Part shown: positions 7,171 through 14,648 of the stretch, piece by piece
Layout: each line of letters begins with the position of its first letter
How positions within the stretch are numbered: position 1 is the first letter of the stretch
Origin: Candidatus Hydrogenedentota bacterium
Lineage (GTDB): Bacteria > Hydrogenedentota > Hydrogenedentia > Hydrogenedentales > CAITNO01
Direction of reading: 5' to 3'
NCBI GenBank assembly: GCA_903822375.1
Contig: CAIJOU010000654.1
Location: 1 to 17,215 of the forward strand
DNA length: 17,215 nucleotides
The notes under the pieces: generated by a model
What the model saw: only the letters and a program-made list of their open reading frames with translations
Told to the model about the DNA's origin: nothing
The model's database searches: none
Position numbers and translations under genes: made by a program

Positions 7171-8757
7171 ATGCACCGGATACTCGTTCTGGACAATCTG
7201 AGTGAGGAAGGCGTCGAAGTCTTCCGTCATGCCGGGTTTGAGGTGGACGTGAAGCCGCCGCAGAAACCGGCCGAACTGGCCGCGATCATCAACGACTACG
7301 ACGGGCTTGTGGTCCGCAGCGCCACCAAGGTGAACGCCGAATCCCTCGCCAATGTGACCCGTCTCAAGGTGGTGGGCCGCGCCGGCGCCGGCACGGACAA
7401 CATTGACAAGGATGCGGCCACGGAAAAGGGCATCGTGGTCATGAACACGCCCGGCGGCAACACCATATCGACCTGCGAGCACACTTTCGCGCTCATGCTG
7501 GCCCTTTGCCGCAACATTCCCAAGGCGGACGCCTCGATGCATGCGGGCCGCTGGGACCGCAAGGCGTTCATGGGCGCCGAACTCTTCGGCAAGACCATCG
7601 GCATCGTGGGCATGGGCCGCATCGGCGGCGCGCTGGCCAAGCGCGCCAAGGCCTTCGAGATGAAGGTGCTGGCCTTCGACCCGATCCTGAGCCCGCTGAA
7701 GGCCGAGGCGCTGGGTGTCGAGCTGGTGGGGATGGACGAAATCTACGCCAAGGCCGATTTCATCTCCATCCACGCGCCCAAGTCGGACAAGACGAACAAC
7801 ATGATCAGCATGGCCGAGATGAAGAAGATGAAGCCCAACTGCCGCATTGTCAACTGCGCGCGGGGCGGCATCGTCAACGAGGCGGACTTGGCCGAGGCGC
7901 TCAAGCAGGGCGTCATCGCCGGCGCCGCGCTGGACGTCTACACCTCCGAACCCTTTGAAAATAACCCCTTTACGGGCATTGAGAACATTGTCATGACGCC
8001 GCACCTGGCCGCCTCGACGGACGAGGCCCAGCTGACCGTCGCCATCGATGTGGCCAACCAGATGGTGGATTACCTCAAGACCGGCGCCATCGTCAACGCG
8101 GTCAACGTGCCCAGCCTGGACGGCGAGACCCGCAAGGCCCTCCAGCCGCTGCTGTTCCTGGCCGAGCGGATGGGCGAGTTCCAGTCGCGCTTTGTCAAGG
8201 GCCGGCCGCAGTCCATCGAGGTCAGCTACATCGGCGATCCCGGCGTGAACGACACCTTCCTTGTCACCACGGCGGTGTTCACCGGCTTCCTGCGCCCGAT
8301 GGTGGAGACGGTCAACATGGTCAGCGCGCCGAGCCAGTTGAGCGCGCGCGGCATCATGGCCAGCGAGACGCGCAGCCCCGAAGCCTCCTCCTATGCGTTT
8401 GAAATCGGCGTCACCGTCAAGACCGACGAGGAAACGGTGAACCTGCGCGGCACCCTGTTCAACCGCAACGACCCGCGCATCTGCACGGTGAACGGCATGC
8501 GCGTGGACGCGGTCCCGGTCGGCAACATGCTGGTCCTCATCAACGAGGACAAGCCGCTCATCGTGGGCCGCACGTGCACGGCGATCGGCGAGGCGGGCGT
8601 AAACATTGCCAGCCTCATGCTGGGCCGGGACGCCAAGGGCGGCCACGCGCTCACGGTGCTCAACCTGGACCAGGCGCTGAGCGAGGATCTGCTTGAAACA
8701 CTGCGGGCTGTTCCGCATGTCAAGGAAGTGCGCCTTGTGACGCTTCCGGAGAAATAG
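7171..8757 (+). CDS. serA: D-3-phosphoglycerate dehydrogenase, long (type I) form
   Basis: Oxidises 3-phosphoglycerate with NAD+ to phosphohydroxypyruvate, the first step of serine synthesis; cytosolic. At 528 residues it has the full three-part build: substrate/NAD-binding domains (about 1-315), an intervening ASB domain (about 320-450) and a C-terminal ACT domain (about 455-528). Visible are GRAGAGTDNID, the Rossmann motif GMGRIG (147-152), and catalytic R231 (in NCARGGIVNE), E260 (in TSEP) and H278 (in TPHLAAST). The ACT domain reads NEDKPLIVGR where the family usually has a Gly after KP (here L463). The start at 7171 has GGAGG 8 nt upstream; an in-frame ATG at 7144 lacks one. It follows a promoter and a hairpin-rich leader. 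icd follows after 60 nt and may be co-transcribed. Confidence 0.96.
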   Translation: MHRILVLDNLSEEGVEVFRHAGFEVDVKPPQKPAELAAIINDYDGLVVRSATKVNAESLANVTRLKVVGRAGAGTDNIDKDAATEKGIVVMNTPGGNTISTCEHTFALMLALCRNIPKADASMHAGRWDRKAFMGAELFGKTIGIVGMGRIGGALAKRAKAFEMKVLAFDPILSPLKAEALGVELVGMDEIYAKADFISIHAPKSDKTNNMISMAEMKKMKPNCRIVNCARGGIVNEADLAEALKQGVIAGAALDVYTSEPFENNPFTGIENIVMTPHLAASTDEAQLTVAIDVANQMVDYLKTGAIVNAVNVPSLDGETRKALQPLLFLAERMGEFQSRFVKGRPQSIEVSYIGDPGVNDTFLVTTAVFTGFLRPMVETVNMVSAPSQLSARGIMASETRSPEASSYAFEIGVTVKTDEETVNLRGTLFNRNDPRICTVNGMRVDAVPVGNMLVLINEDKPLIVGRTCTAIGEAGVNIASLMLGRDAKGGHALTVLNLDQALSEDLLETLRAVPHVKEVRLVTLPEK

Positions 8758-8817
8758 ACACTATCCCGGTAATGTTATGGTTTATTGTTGTGGCCATAGC
8801 TAAGGAGACGAAAGACC

Positions 8818-10053
<1,236 letters not shown>

Positions 10054-10080
10054 TCTCTCCGGCATCAAGCACATGACTTC

Positions 10081-10117
10081 CCCGGGCCGCGCATGCGGGG
10101 CCCGGGTCTTTTGTTTG
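10081..10117 (+). terminator. Rho-independent terminator after icd
   Basis: CCCGGGCC (10081-10088) pairs perfectly with GGCCCGGG (10099-10106) around a 10-nt loop, followed at once by TCTTTTGTTTG. It starts 28 nt after the icd stop codon. Confidence 0.85.
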
Positions 10118-10148
10118 TTCCGGCATGCGAGGAAATCCACGCATTTCA

Positions 10149-10190
10149 TTCTGGCTCCTGACTCCTGAATTCTGACTCCTTTGGTTGCGG
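10149..10190 (-). repeat. ACCAAAG + heptad array, copy B (inverted)
   Basis: Read on the minus strand: CCGCAACCAAAG, then four 7-bp units GAGTCAG, AATTCAG, GAGTCAG, GAGCCAG. It differs from copy A (1409-1459) at only three positions over about 40 bp. The hairpin that precedes the anchor in copies A and C is degenerate here (CGCGCC-GCG-ACCGCA). It sits between the icd terminator and the kinase gene. Confidence 0.8.
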
Positions 10191-10287
10191 TCGCGGCGCG
10201 TCAAGCATTTTCCTTGAGCCCCGCGCCCGCTTATGGCAGAATTAGTATGTTATTGGATCCAGTTCAGGACCAACGGAGGGTGGCTTC

Positions 10288-11022
10288 ATGCCGCTTCAAC
10301 GATTTGAACTTGGCGGGCCCGGCGGTCTGGAACGTTTTGCAGGACTGTTTCGCTACGCCGAATTGGGCCGCTGTGTGAACGGTGTCGCCCACGAAATCAA
10401 CAACCATCTTACGGCCATGATGGCCTATGCCGATCTGGTGCAGATGGACTCGGGCCTTGCCGACGACGCCCGCCAGATGCTGGAGCGCATGATCGAATCC
10501 GCCGAGAAATGCAGCGAGGTCGTGTCCAGTCTCAACGTCGTGGCGCGCAAGGGCTGGGATTTGCACAACCAGGTCGAACTGAAGAAGATCGTGCATGACG
10601 CCCTGCGTGTGCGTGAACACGCCATGCGCCACGAGAAGATCACGGTCGAGTTTGACTGTTCCGCGCCCGCGTTGCACATGGTCGGCGACGGCCCCAAGCT
10701 GGAAATGGCCGTGCTGCACCTCCTGCTCAACGCCGAAGAAGCGATGGAGGCGGCTGAACTCCGGCATTTGCGGCTGCGGCTGTCCCAGGAAGACGGCCAT
10801 GCCCGCCTTGAGATTTGGAATTCCGGCCCTCCTGTCGACCCGGCCGACCGTGAAGCCATGTTTGAGCCGTTCATGAGTTCCAAGGTCGGCATACACCCGG
10901 GCTTTGGCCTCGCCGCCGTCCGCGCCACGGCCGCCTACCACGGCGGCACGGTGGACTATGATCCCGACCGGGGATTTGTGCTTACGCTGCCACTGGCAGA
11001 AGAGCCCTCCGAACAGGCATAA
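10288..11022 (+). CDS. Stand-alone histidine-kinase core (GHKL ATPase)
   Basis: A 244-residue cytosolic protein with the transmitter core of a two-component kinase and no sensor or membrane part. The H-box is LGRCVNGVAHEINNHLTAMM (His35), followed by a helical hairpin, the N-box LLLNAEEAM (N148), the F-box FEPFMSSK and the G2-box GFGLAAVRATAAYHGG. The G1-box, normally DxGxG, reads NSGPP (178-182): the adenine-contacting Asp is Asn and the second Gly is Pro. The ribosome-binding site GGAGGG (10275-10280) lies 7 nt before the ATG. A weak promoter candidate is TTGAGC (10214)-17 nt-CAGAAT (10237). No response-regulator gene is adjacent, so its partner is unknown. It could act as a kinase fed by another sensor, a phosphatase, or an ATP-binding scaffold. 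Confidence 0.85.
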   Translation: MPLQRFELGGPGGLERFAGLFRYAELGRCVNGVAHEINNHLTAMMAYADLVQMDSGLADDARQMLERMIESAEKCSEVVSSLNVVARKGWDLHNQVELKKIVHDALRVREHAMRHEKITVEFDCSAPALHMVGDGPKLEMAVLHLLLNAEEAMEAAELRHLRLRLSQEDGHARLEIWNSGPPVDPADREAMFEPFMSSKVGIHPGFGLAAVRATAAYHGGTVDYDPDRGFVLTLPLAEEPSEQA

Positions 11023-11196
11023 TCTCGCCACGAATCCCGCTGCGCCGCCCTGCCCATGCTTGACGCTTTTCCGGCCAGGACCGGCGTGAAGGACACCGGC
11101 CGCGATGTCGCGCCGTCCCACTATGGGCTGCTCAAGCTCACCCGGCTCAAGAGCATGCATCTGCGCGTTGAACTGACCCAATAACGGAGCAAAGAC

Positions 11197-12444
11197 ATGA
11201 GCGAAACACTGGGCCGCCGCGCCTTTCTCGAACTGGCCGCACTGACCGGAAGCCTTGCGGCGGGCGCCGTGAACGCATCCGCCGCGGAGCCCCCCGCGGC
11301 AGGCGCGAAAATGAACACGCCCGACGGCGCGTACCGGTACTGGATCTACGGCTGCGGCGACAAGCCCGCCGAGACCGCCAAGGCCATGAAAGAGCTGGGG
11401 TACCATGTTGTGGTGGGCGGCGACGCCAAAACCATTGAGGCGGTCACCGCGGCCGGCATGGAATCGTGGCAGTGCGGCGGCGCCTTCGGCACGGGCGCGG
11501 ACGACAAGGACAATCTCGCCGTCGACATCACCGGCGCGCCGCAGGTCTGGTTCGGCTCCGGTTCGCCCAACAGCCCGGTCATCCGTGAGCGCAACCTGAA
11601 ATCCTACGAGCAGATGGCCGCCACGCCCGGCGTCACCGGCGTGCTCATCGACGGGTGCCGCTTCGCCTCGCCCGCGTCGGGGCTGATGGCCTTCCTCACA
11701 GACTTTTCCGCCCACAGCGAGAAGAAGGCGGCGGCGCTGGGCTTCGACTTCGCGGGCATCAAGAAGGATGTCACGGCGCTGCACGGCGCGATTGCCGGCT
11801 TCAAAGACGGCATGGGCCGCTGGCCCTGGCTGCAGTCGCCCGTCGGCGTGGTGGAATGGCTTACGGCCCATCCCGGCGTGCTCGACTGGCTCCGCTTCCG
11901 CCGGACCTGCATCACGGAACATTTCCGTGACATCGCCAAGGTCCTGCACGGCGGCGGCAAGCGCATGGGCGTGTATATTTTCACGCCGTCGTTTGCGCCG
12001 CTCGTCGGCCAGTCCTACGCCGACCTTGCCGAGTTTGTCGATGTGTTCTGCCCGATGATCTACCGCAACTATCCCGACCGGCCCGGCATCGCCTGCCTGA
12101 ACTGGGAGTTGACCATCCTCCCCGAGGAACTGGGCCTGTTCGGGGCGCCGGAAGAGGAGGCGGCCATGGGCTTCATCCTGAGCCTGGTCGGCATGACCCA
12201 GTGCGTCACGGCGCGCAAGGTGAAACACATCCAGACGGCGGTGCCGCCGCAGGCTGTCGGCCACGAAACGGCCATGGCCCGCGCGCTGGTCCCCGGCAGG
12301 GAACTGGCCCCCATCGTGCACATAGACGACCCGCAGATGGGCGAGACCGCCGACTGTGTCCGCAATGCCCATGCTGACGGCATCGCCTTCTTCCTCTACA
12401 AGGAAAACTGGAAGGCGCTTACCGGCCCGGCGTTTGGCGCGTAA
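11197..12444 (+). CDS. Tat-exported TIM-barrel-like protein, putative glycoside hydrolase
   Basis: A 415-residue protein with a twin-arginine-type signal (GRRAFLELAAL, Arg7-Arg8, hydrophobic core, A-S-A near residue 29). The mature part alternates short beta strands and helices in the manner of an (alpha/beta)8 barrel: YRYWIYGCG, YHVVVGGD, GVTGVLIDGCRF, KRMGVYIFTPSF, EFVDVFCPMIYRNY, LAPIVHI and GIAFFLYKENW. The strand-end acidic and aromatic residues (LIDG; DVFCPMIY) recall uncharacterised bacterial glycoside-hydrolase-like families, but I cannot match one by name and the activity is unproven. The ribosome-binding site CGGAGC (11185-11190) is 6 nt before the ATG. It follows the kinase gene after 174 nt and may share its transcript. 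Tat export suggests a folded or cofactor-bound periplasmic protein. Confidence 0.7.
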   Translation: MSETLGRRAFLELAALTGSLAAGAVNASAAEPPAAGAKMNTPDGAYRYWIYGCGDKPAETAKAMKELGYHVVVGGDAKTIEAVTAAGMESWQCGGAFGTGADDKDNLAVDITGAPQVWFGSGSPNSPVIRERNLKSYEQMAATPGVTGVLIDGCRFASPASGLMAFLTDFSAHSEKKAAALGFDFAGIKKDVTALHGAIAGFKDGMGRWPWLQSPVGVVEWLTAHPGVLDWLRFRRTCITEHFRDIAKVLHGGGKRMGVYIFTPSFAPLVGQSYADLAEFVDVFCPMIYRNYPDRPGIACLNWELTILPEELGLFGAPEEEAAMGFILSLVGMTQCVTARKVKHIQTAVPPQAVGHETAMARALVPGRELAPIVHIDDPQMGETADCVRNAHADGIAFFLYKENWKALTGPAFGA

Positions 12445-12446
12445 GA

Positions 12447-12469
12447 AGCCTGTCCGGAAAGATCAGGCT
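12447..12469 (+). terminator. Possible weak terminator hairpin
   Basis: AGCCTG (12447-12452) pairs with CAGGCT (12464-12469) around an 11-nt loop just after the stop codon at 12444. No T-run follows, so factor-independent termination is doubtful. Confidence 0.3.
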
Positions 12470-12497
12470 CCGATGGGCATTCTCTTGTGGCCAGCGT

Positions 12498-12524
12498 GGA
12501 TACCCGCCTTCGCGGGCATGACGG
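12498..12524. repeat. CCCGC-CTTC-GCGGG hairpin repeat
   Basis: A perfect 5-bp stem CCCGC (12503-12507)/GCGGG (12512-12516) with loop CTTC sits inside TGGATACCCGCCTTCGCGGG and then CATGACGG. This closely resembles an intergenic palindrome (GGATTCCCGC...GCGGGAATGACG) seen across many bacteria. It lies between two convergent genes, where it could help end transcription from both sides. Confidence 0.5.
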
Positions 12525-12548
12525 AGAACGTTGCGCGGCGCATCCTTT

Positions 12549-13505
12549 TCAATGGTACGACGGCCGCACATCCATCAGGTGCATCACGGCCGCCATGCTG
12601 CGCGTAATCGGCGCCTGCTGGGGATAGCGCACAAACTCCACGTGGCCGTCCATGTACAGCACGTTGCTGCCGCCCGGCACGTGGTTGAACTTCGCCACCT
12701 CGGTGGACACGTTGTCGAGCATGATGTACACGCCGCTCTGGGCGACATTCGCGGCGCCCGCATTGTTGATGTCGGTGATCATGAAGCGCTCGATGCCCTC
12801 GCGCAGGCGGTACACGGTCGTGGAGGAACCGCCGCCGTTGCCGTTGCCGGCGGGCACGCTCCGGTCGCTGTCAACCATCAGTTTGAAACCCGACTTGTCG
12901 CCCAGTATGCCCAGCGGCATGGATGACTGGAACAGGTTCTTCCAGGTATCGTGAAACTGCGCCGGCATCGTCTTGATGTCCGCCGGAATTTCGATGCCCA
13001 TATTGGAAGCCATGCCCCGCGCATCGTCTATGGAGACCTGCGTATCCTCGTCGCGGCAGCGGTCAAACACATAGGAGAAATAGGTGTAGCTTGCGTCGAT
13101 GGCCTCCACGCCCTCCTGTCGGTTTCCGGCCACCTTGTTCATGAGCGTCCAGTTGCCCTGTTCGTCCTTGTGCTGCTCCGGCCGGTCCGTCGAGTCCGAC
13201 GGGCAGAACACCAGGTTGAAGTCGGTCAGGTACTCCGGATAGATGCTGTCCACGCGCGGACCGAAGGCGGCGCACAGCCGTTCGTTGCAGTCCCATTCAA
13301 ATTCCATGGGCGGGAACTTGTTGGCCGGGCTCTCGCCGGAGTACATCTTGAAGATCAGGCCCCATTGTTTGAGGTTGTTCTGGCAGGAGGCGCGGCGCGC
13401 CGCCTCGCGCGCCCGGGCCAGCGCCGGGAGCAGGATGCTGGCGAGTATGCCGATGATGGCAATCACGACAAGCAGTTCAATCAGGGTGAAGCCTTTGCGG
13501 TGCAT
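12549..13505 (-). CDS. Type II secretion-like pseudopilin (prepilin N-methylation, H-x-DG family)
   Basis: A 318-residue protein with a class III prepilin leader: HRKG|FTLIELLVVIAIIG, with cleavage after G5, methylated F as new first residue, and the conserved Glu five residues on. The long hydrophobic helix (about 6-29) is the membrane anchor and pilus-core helix. It is followed by a globular part with FNHVPGGSNVLYMDGHVEF, the planctomycete-type H-X9-DG motif, here with ten residues between His and Asp. Such proteins are numerous in Planctomycetes/Lentisphaerae-like bacteria; they are exported and processed by a prepilin peptidase, and their cargo is mostly unknown. AGGAG (minus strand, 13518-13514) lies 8 nt before the ATG, inside the end of the upstream gene. 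The two genes are separated by only 2 nt, so they are co-transcribed. Confidence 0.9.
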   Translation of the reverse strand: MHRKGFTLIELLVVIAIIGILASILLPALARAREAARRASCQNNLKQWGLIFKMYSGESPANKFPPMEFEWDCNERLCAAFGPRVDSIYPEYLTDFNLVFCPSDSTDRPEQHKDEQGNWTLMNKVAGNRQEGVEAIDASYTYFSYVFDRCRDEDTQVSIDDARGMASNMGIEIPADIKTMPAQFHDTWKNLFQSSMPLGILGDKSGFKLMVDSDRSVPAGNGNGGGSSTTVYRLREGIERFMITDINNAGAANVAQSGVYIMLDNVSTEVAKFNHVPGGSNVLYMDGHVEFVRYPQQAPITRSMAAVMHLMDVRPSYH

Positions 13506-13507
13506 GT

Positions 13508-14179
13508 TCAGTTCTCCTCTTGGGGGCGCTGCTGTCCGCCGCCCGGCATGAACCTGCGCAGCATGCCGCCGCCGGGCCCCTGCATCTTGTCGAATTTCTC
13601 CTGCTGTTCCGGCGTAAGCAGGTTGCGCACGCGCTCGCGCGCCTGCATGAAGCGCTGCGGCATTGGCGTGGAATTGTCGGCCCCCGCCTTCATCGGGTTC
13701 ATTTCCTCCACGATGCTCCGGATGCTCTTCTCCTGCTCTTCAGTGATGCCGACCTCCTTTTTCAGCCGGTCGACCATGCGGTCGGCAAACTGGCCCACGC
13801 GCGCATTTTCGGCCTTGCCCATCTTTTCCTGCTGCTCGGGCGTCAGCACTTCACGGATCTTCTTGCGCACCTCCAGCATTCCCTGCATGGCCTGCGCCGG
13901 CGGCGCGTTCATCACGCCCGCCTTTTCAATAATGTCATGCACCTGTTTCTTCTGGTCGTCGCTGAGCGCAAGCTGCTCATTGAGTCTGTCCACCTCGCGG
14001 TCGACCAGCACCTGTCCGGCACGCTCGGGATGGGCGGCAAGATTGGGTTGCCGGACCGCCGCCCTGCTTTTCCAGTAGGCCTGCCCGGCCCAGACCCCCG
14101 CACCGACGAGGTACACCACGCCGATGCCGGCCAGGACCAGTTTCACTTTCGAAGGTTTCTTTGCGGGTTCTGCTTCCAT
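13508..14179 (-). CDS. Membrane-anchored protein with two tandem Spy/CpxP-like units
   Basis: A 223-residue protein with a cytoplasmic basic start, one TM helix (about 12-32, VKLVLAGIGVVYLVGAGVWA) and a charged, helical periplasmic part. That part holds two copies of one unit: VDRLNEQLALSDDQKKQV (63-80) to LTPEQQEKM (112-120), and VDRLKKEVGITEEQEKSI (136-153) to LTPEQQEKF (188-196). Both show the LTxxQ signature of the Spy/CpxP periplasmic chaperone/stress family. The tail is Gly/Gln/Pro-rich (GPGGGMLRRFMPGGGQQRPQ). The start at 14179 has GGAG 7 nt upstream; an ATG at 14200 lacks a good site. It is the first gene of a unit with the pseudopilin, so a role in handling or sensing secreted or pseudopilin proteins is plausible but inferred. 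Confidence 0.75.
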   Translation of the reverse strand: MEAEPAKKPSKVKLVLAGIGVVYLVGAGVWAGQAYWKSRAAVRQPNLAAHPERAGQVLVDREVDRLNEQLALSDDQKKQVHDIIEKAGVMNAPPAQAMQGMLEVRKKIREVLTPEQQEKMGKAENARVGQFADRMVDRLKKEVGITEEQEKSIRSIVEEMNPMKAGADNSTPMPQRFMQARERVRNLLTPEQQEKFDKMQGPGGGMLRRFMPGGGQQRPQEEN

Positions 14180-14214
14180 GAGTCTTCTCCATGATGGCAT
14201 GTCAGCCTGAGATT

Positions 14215-14220
14215 ATTATA
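14215..14220 (-). promoter_or_regulatory. Possible -10 box for the Spy-like/pseudopilin unit
   Basis: A perfect TATAAT on the minus strand, in an AT-rich tract (14211-14245) that stands out from the high-GC surroundings, 36 nt before the start codon at 14179. No good -35 box lies at 16-18 nt, so this rests on one hexamer and base composition. Confidence 0.35.
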
Positions 14221-14374
14221 ATGAAAAATATATGCAAAATGCTATAGCGTTGTGGCAAAGTGACGGGTCTCTTAAGGACAGTCGCTGACGTCCGGGTAGA
14301 TGCGGTTGGGCGGTGGCAGGATAGACCGCTTCGGTTAATAAACGGGGATTGGCGTGCCTTCGTGGCAATCTCAG

Positions 14375-14391
14375 GCCGAACACAGTTCGGC
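14375..14391. repeat. Perfect hairpin GCCGAAC-ACA-GTTCGGC
   Basis: A 7-bp perfect stem with a 3-nt loop in the 469-bp gap 14180-14648. The gap has no credible gene; it holds this hairpin, the 14504 hairpin, heptad-array copy C and the AT-rich promoter tract. Confidence 0.5.
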
Positions 14392-14503
14392 TTGGGGGGG
14401 CTCCTTGCAGAATCGACGCGCGCATTCCGAGAGAACACGCCAAAGCCGCTTTCAGCGCTCAGAACTGCGAGTAGAACCTGCTCACTTGCTGTGCCAGTGT
14501 GTG

Positions 14504-14521
14504 ACAGACATTCCTGTCTGT
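14504..14521. repeat. Perfect hairpin ACAGACA-TTCC-TGTCTGT
   Basis: A 7-bp perfect stem with loop TTCC, 5 bp from the end of heptad-array copy C. Similar ACAGACAGGAATGTCTGT palindromes occur as intergenic repeats in other bacteria, from memory and unchecked; it may be part of the same composite element. Confidence 0.5.
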
Positions 14522-14525
14522 GTCT

Positions 14526-14573
14526 CTTCTGACTTCTGACTCCTGGCTCCTTTGGTTGCGGCCAGCGGCCGCA
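14526..14573 (-). repeat. Hairpin + ACCAAAG + heptad array, copy C (inverted)
   Basis: Read on the minus strand: stem TGCGGCC, loop GCT, GGCCGCA (14573-14557), then ACCAAAG and three 7-bp units GAGCCAG, GAGTCAG, AAGTCAG. The stem is one pair longer than in copy A and the loop differs, but pairing is kept. It lies about 75 nt beyond the 3' end of the lipoprotein gene. Confidence 0.8.
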
Positions 14574-14648
14574 CCGTGAACCCTCTTTCAGGACTTTCTT
14601 AACAGAACCCCGCGGCGTTTGCCCGCGTTGGATTGATCGGCATGCCGC

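Noticed and set aside
6793..8718. Long open frame on the minus strand opposite serA (641 codons)
   Set aside because: Shadow of serA; composition is biased (H, R, D, G, L) and it runs across the serA promoter and leader.
8776..8801. GTTATGG...CCATAGC hairpin between serA and icd
   Set aside because: A 7-bp stem with one wobble pair and a 13-nt loop, with no T-run; too weak to call a terminator or regulatory element.
11056..11184. A 42-codon frame between the kinase and the barrel gene, in frame with the kinase beyond its stop codon
   Set aside because: No ribosome-binding site and no recognisable pattern; the kinase already ends at the usual point after its last strand, so read-through is not needed.
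10264..12372. Long open frame on the minus strand opposite the kinase and barrel genes (702 codons)
   Set aside because: It covers two plus-strand genes with recognisable motifs and signals and has none of its own.
14202..14532. Small open frames on both strands in the gap upstream of the Spy-like gene
   Set aside because: They run through hairpins and the AT-rich promoter tract; residues such as DRHSCLC come directly from the ACAGACA palindrome.
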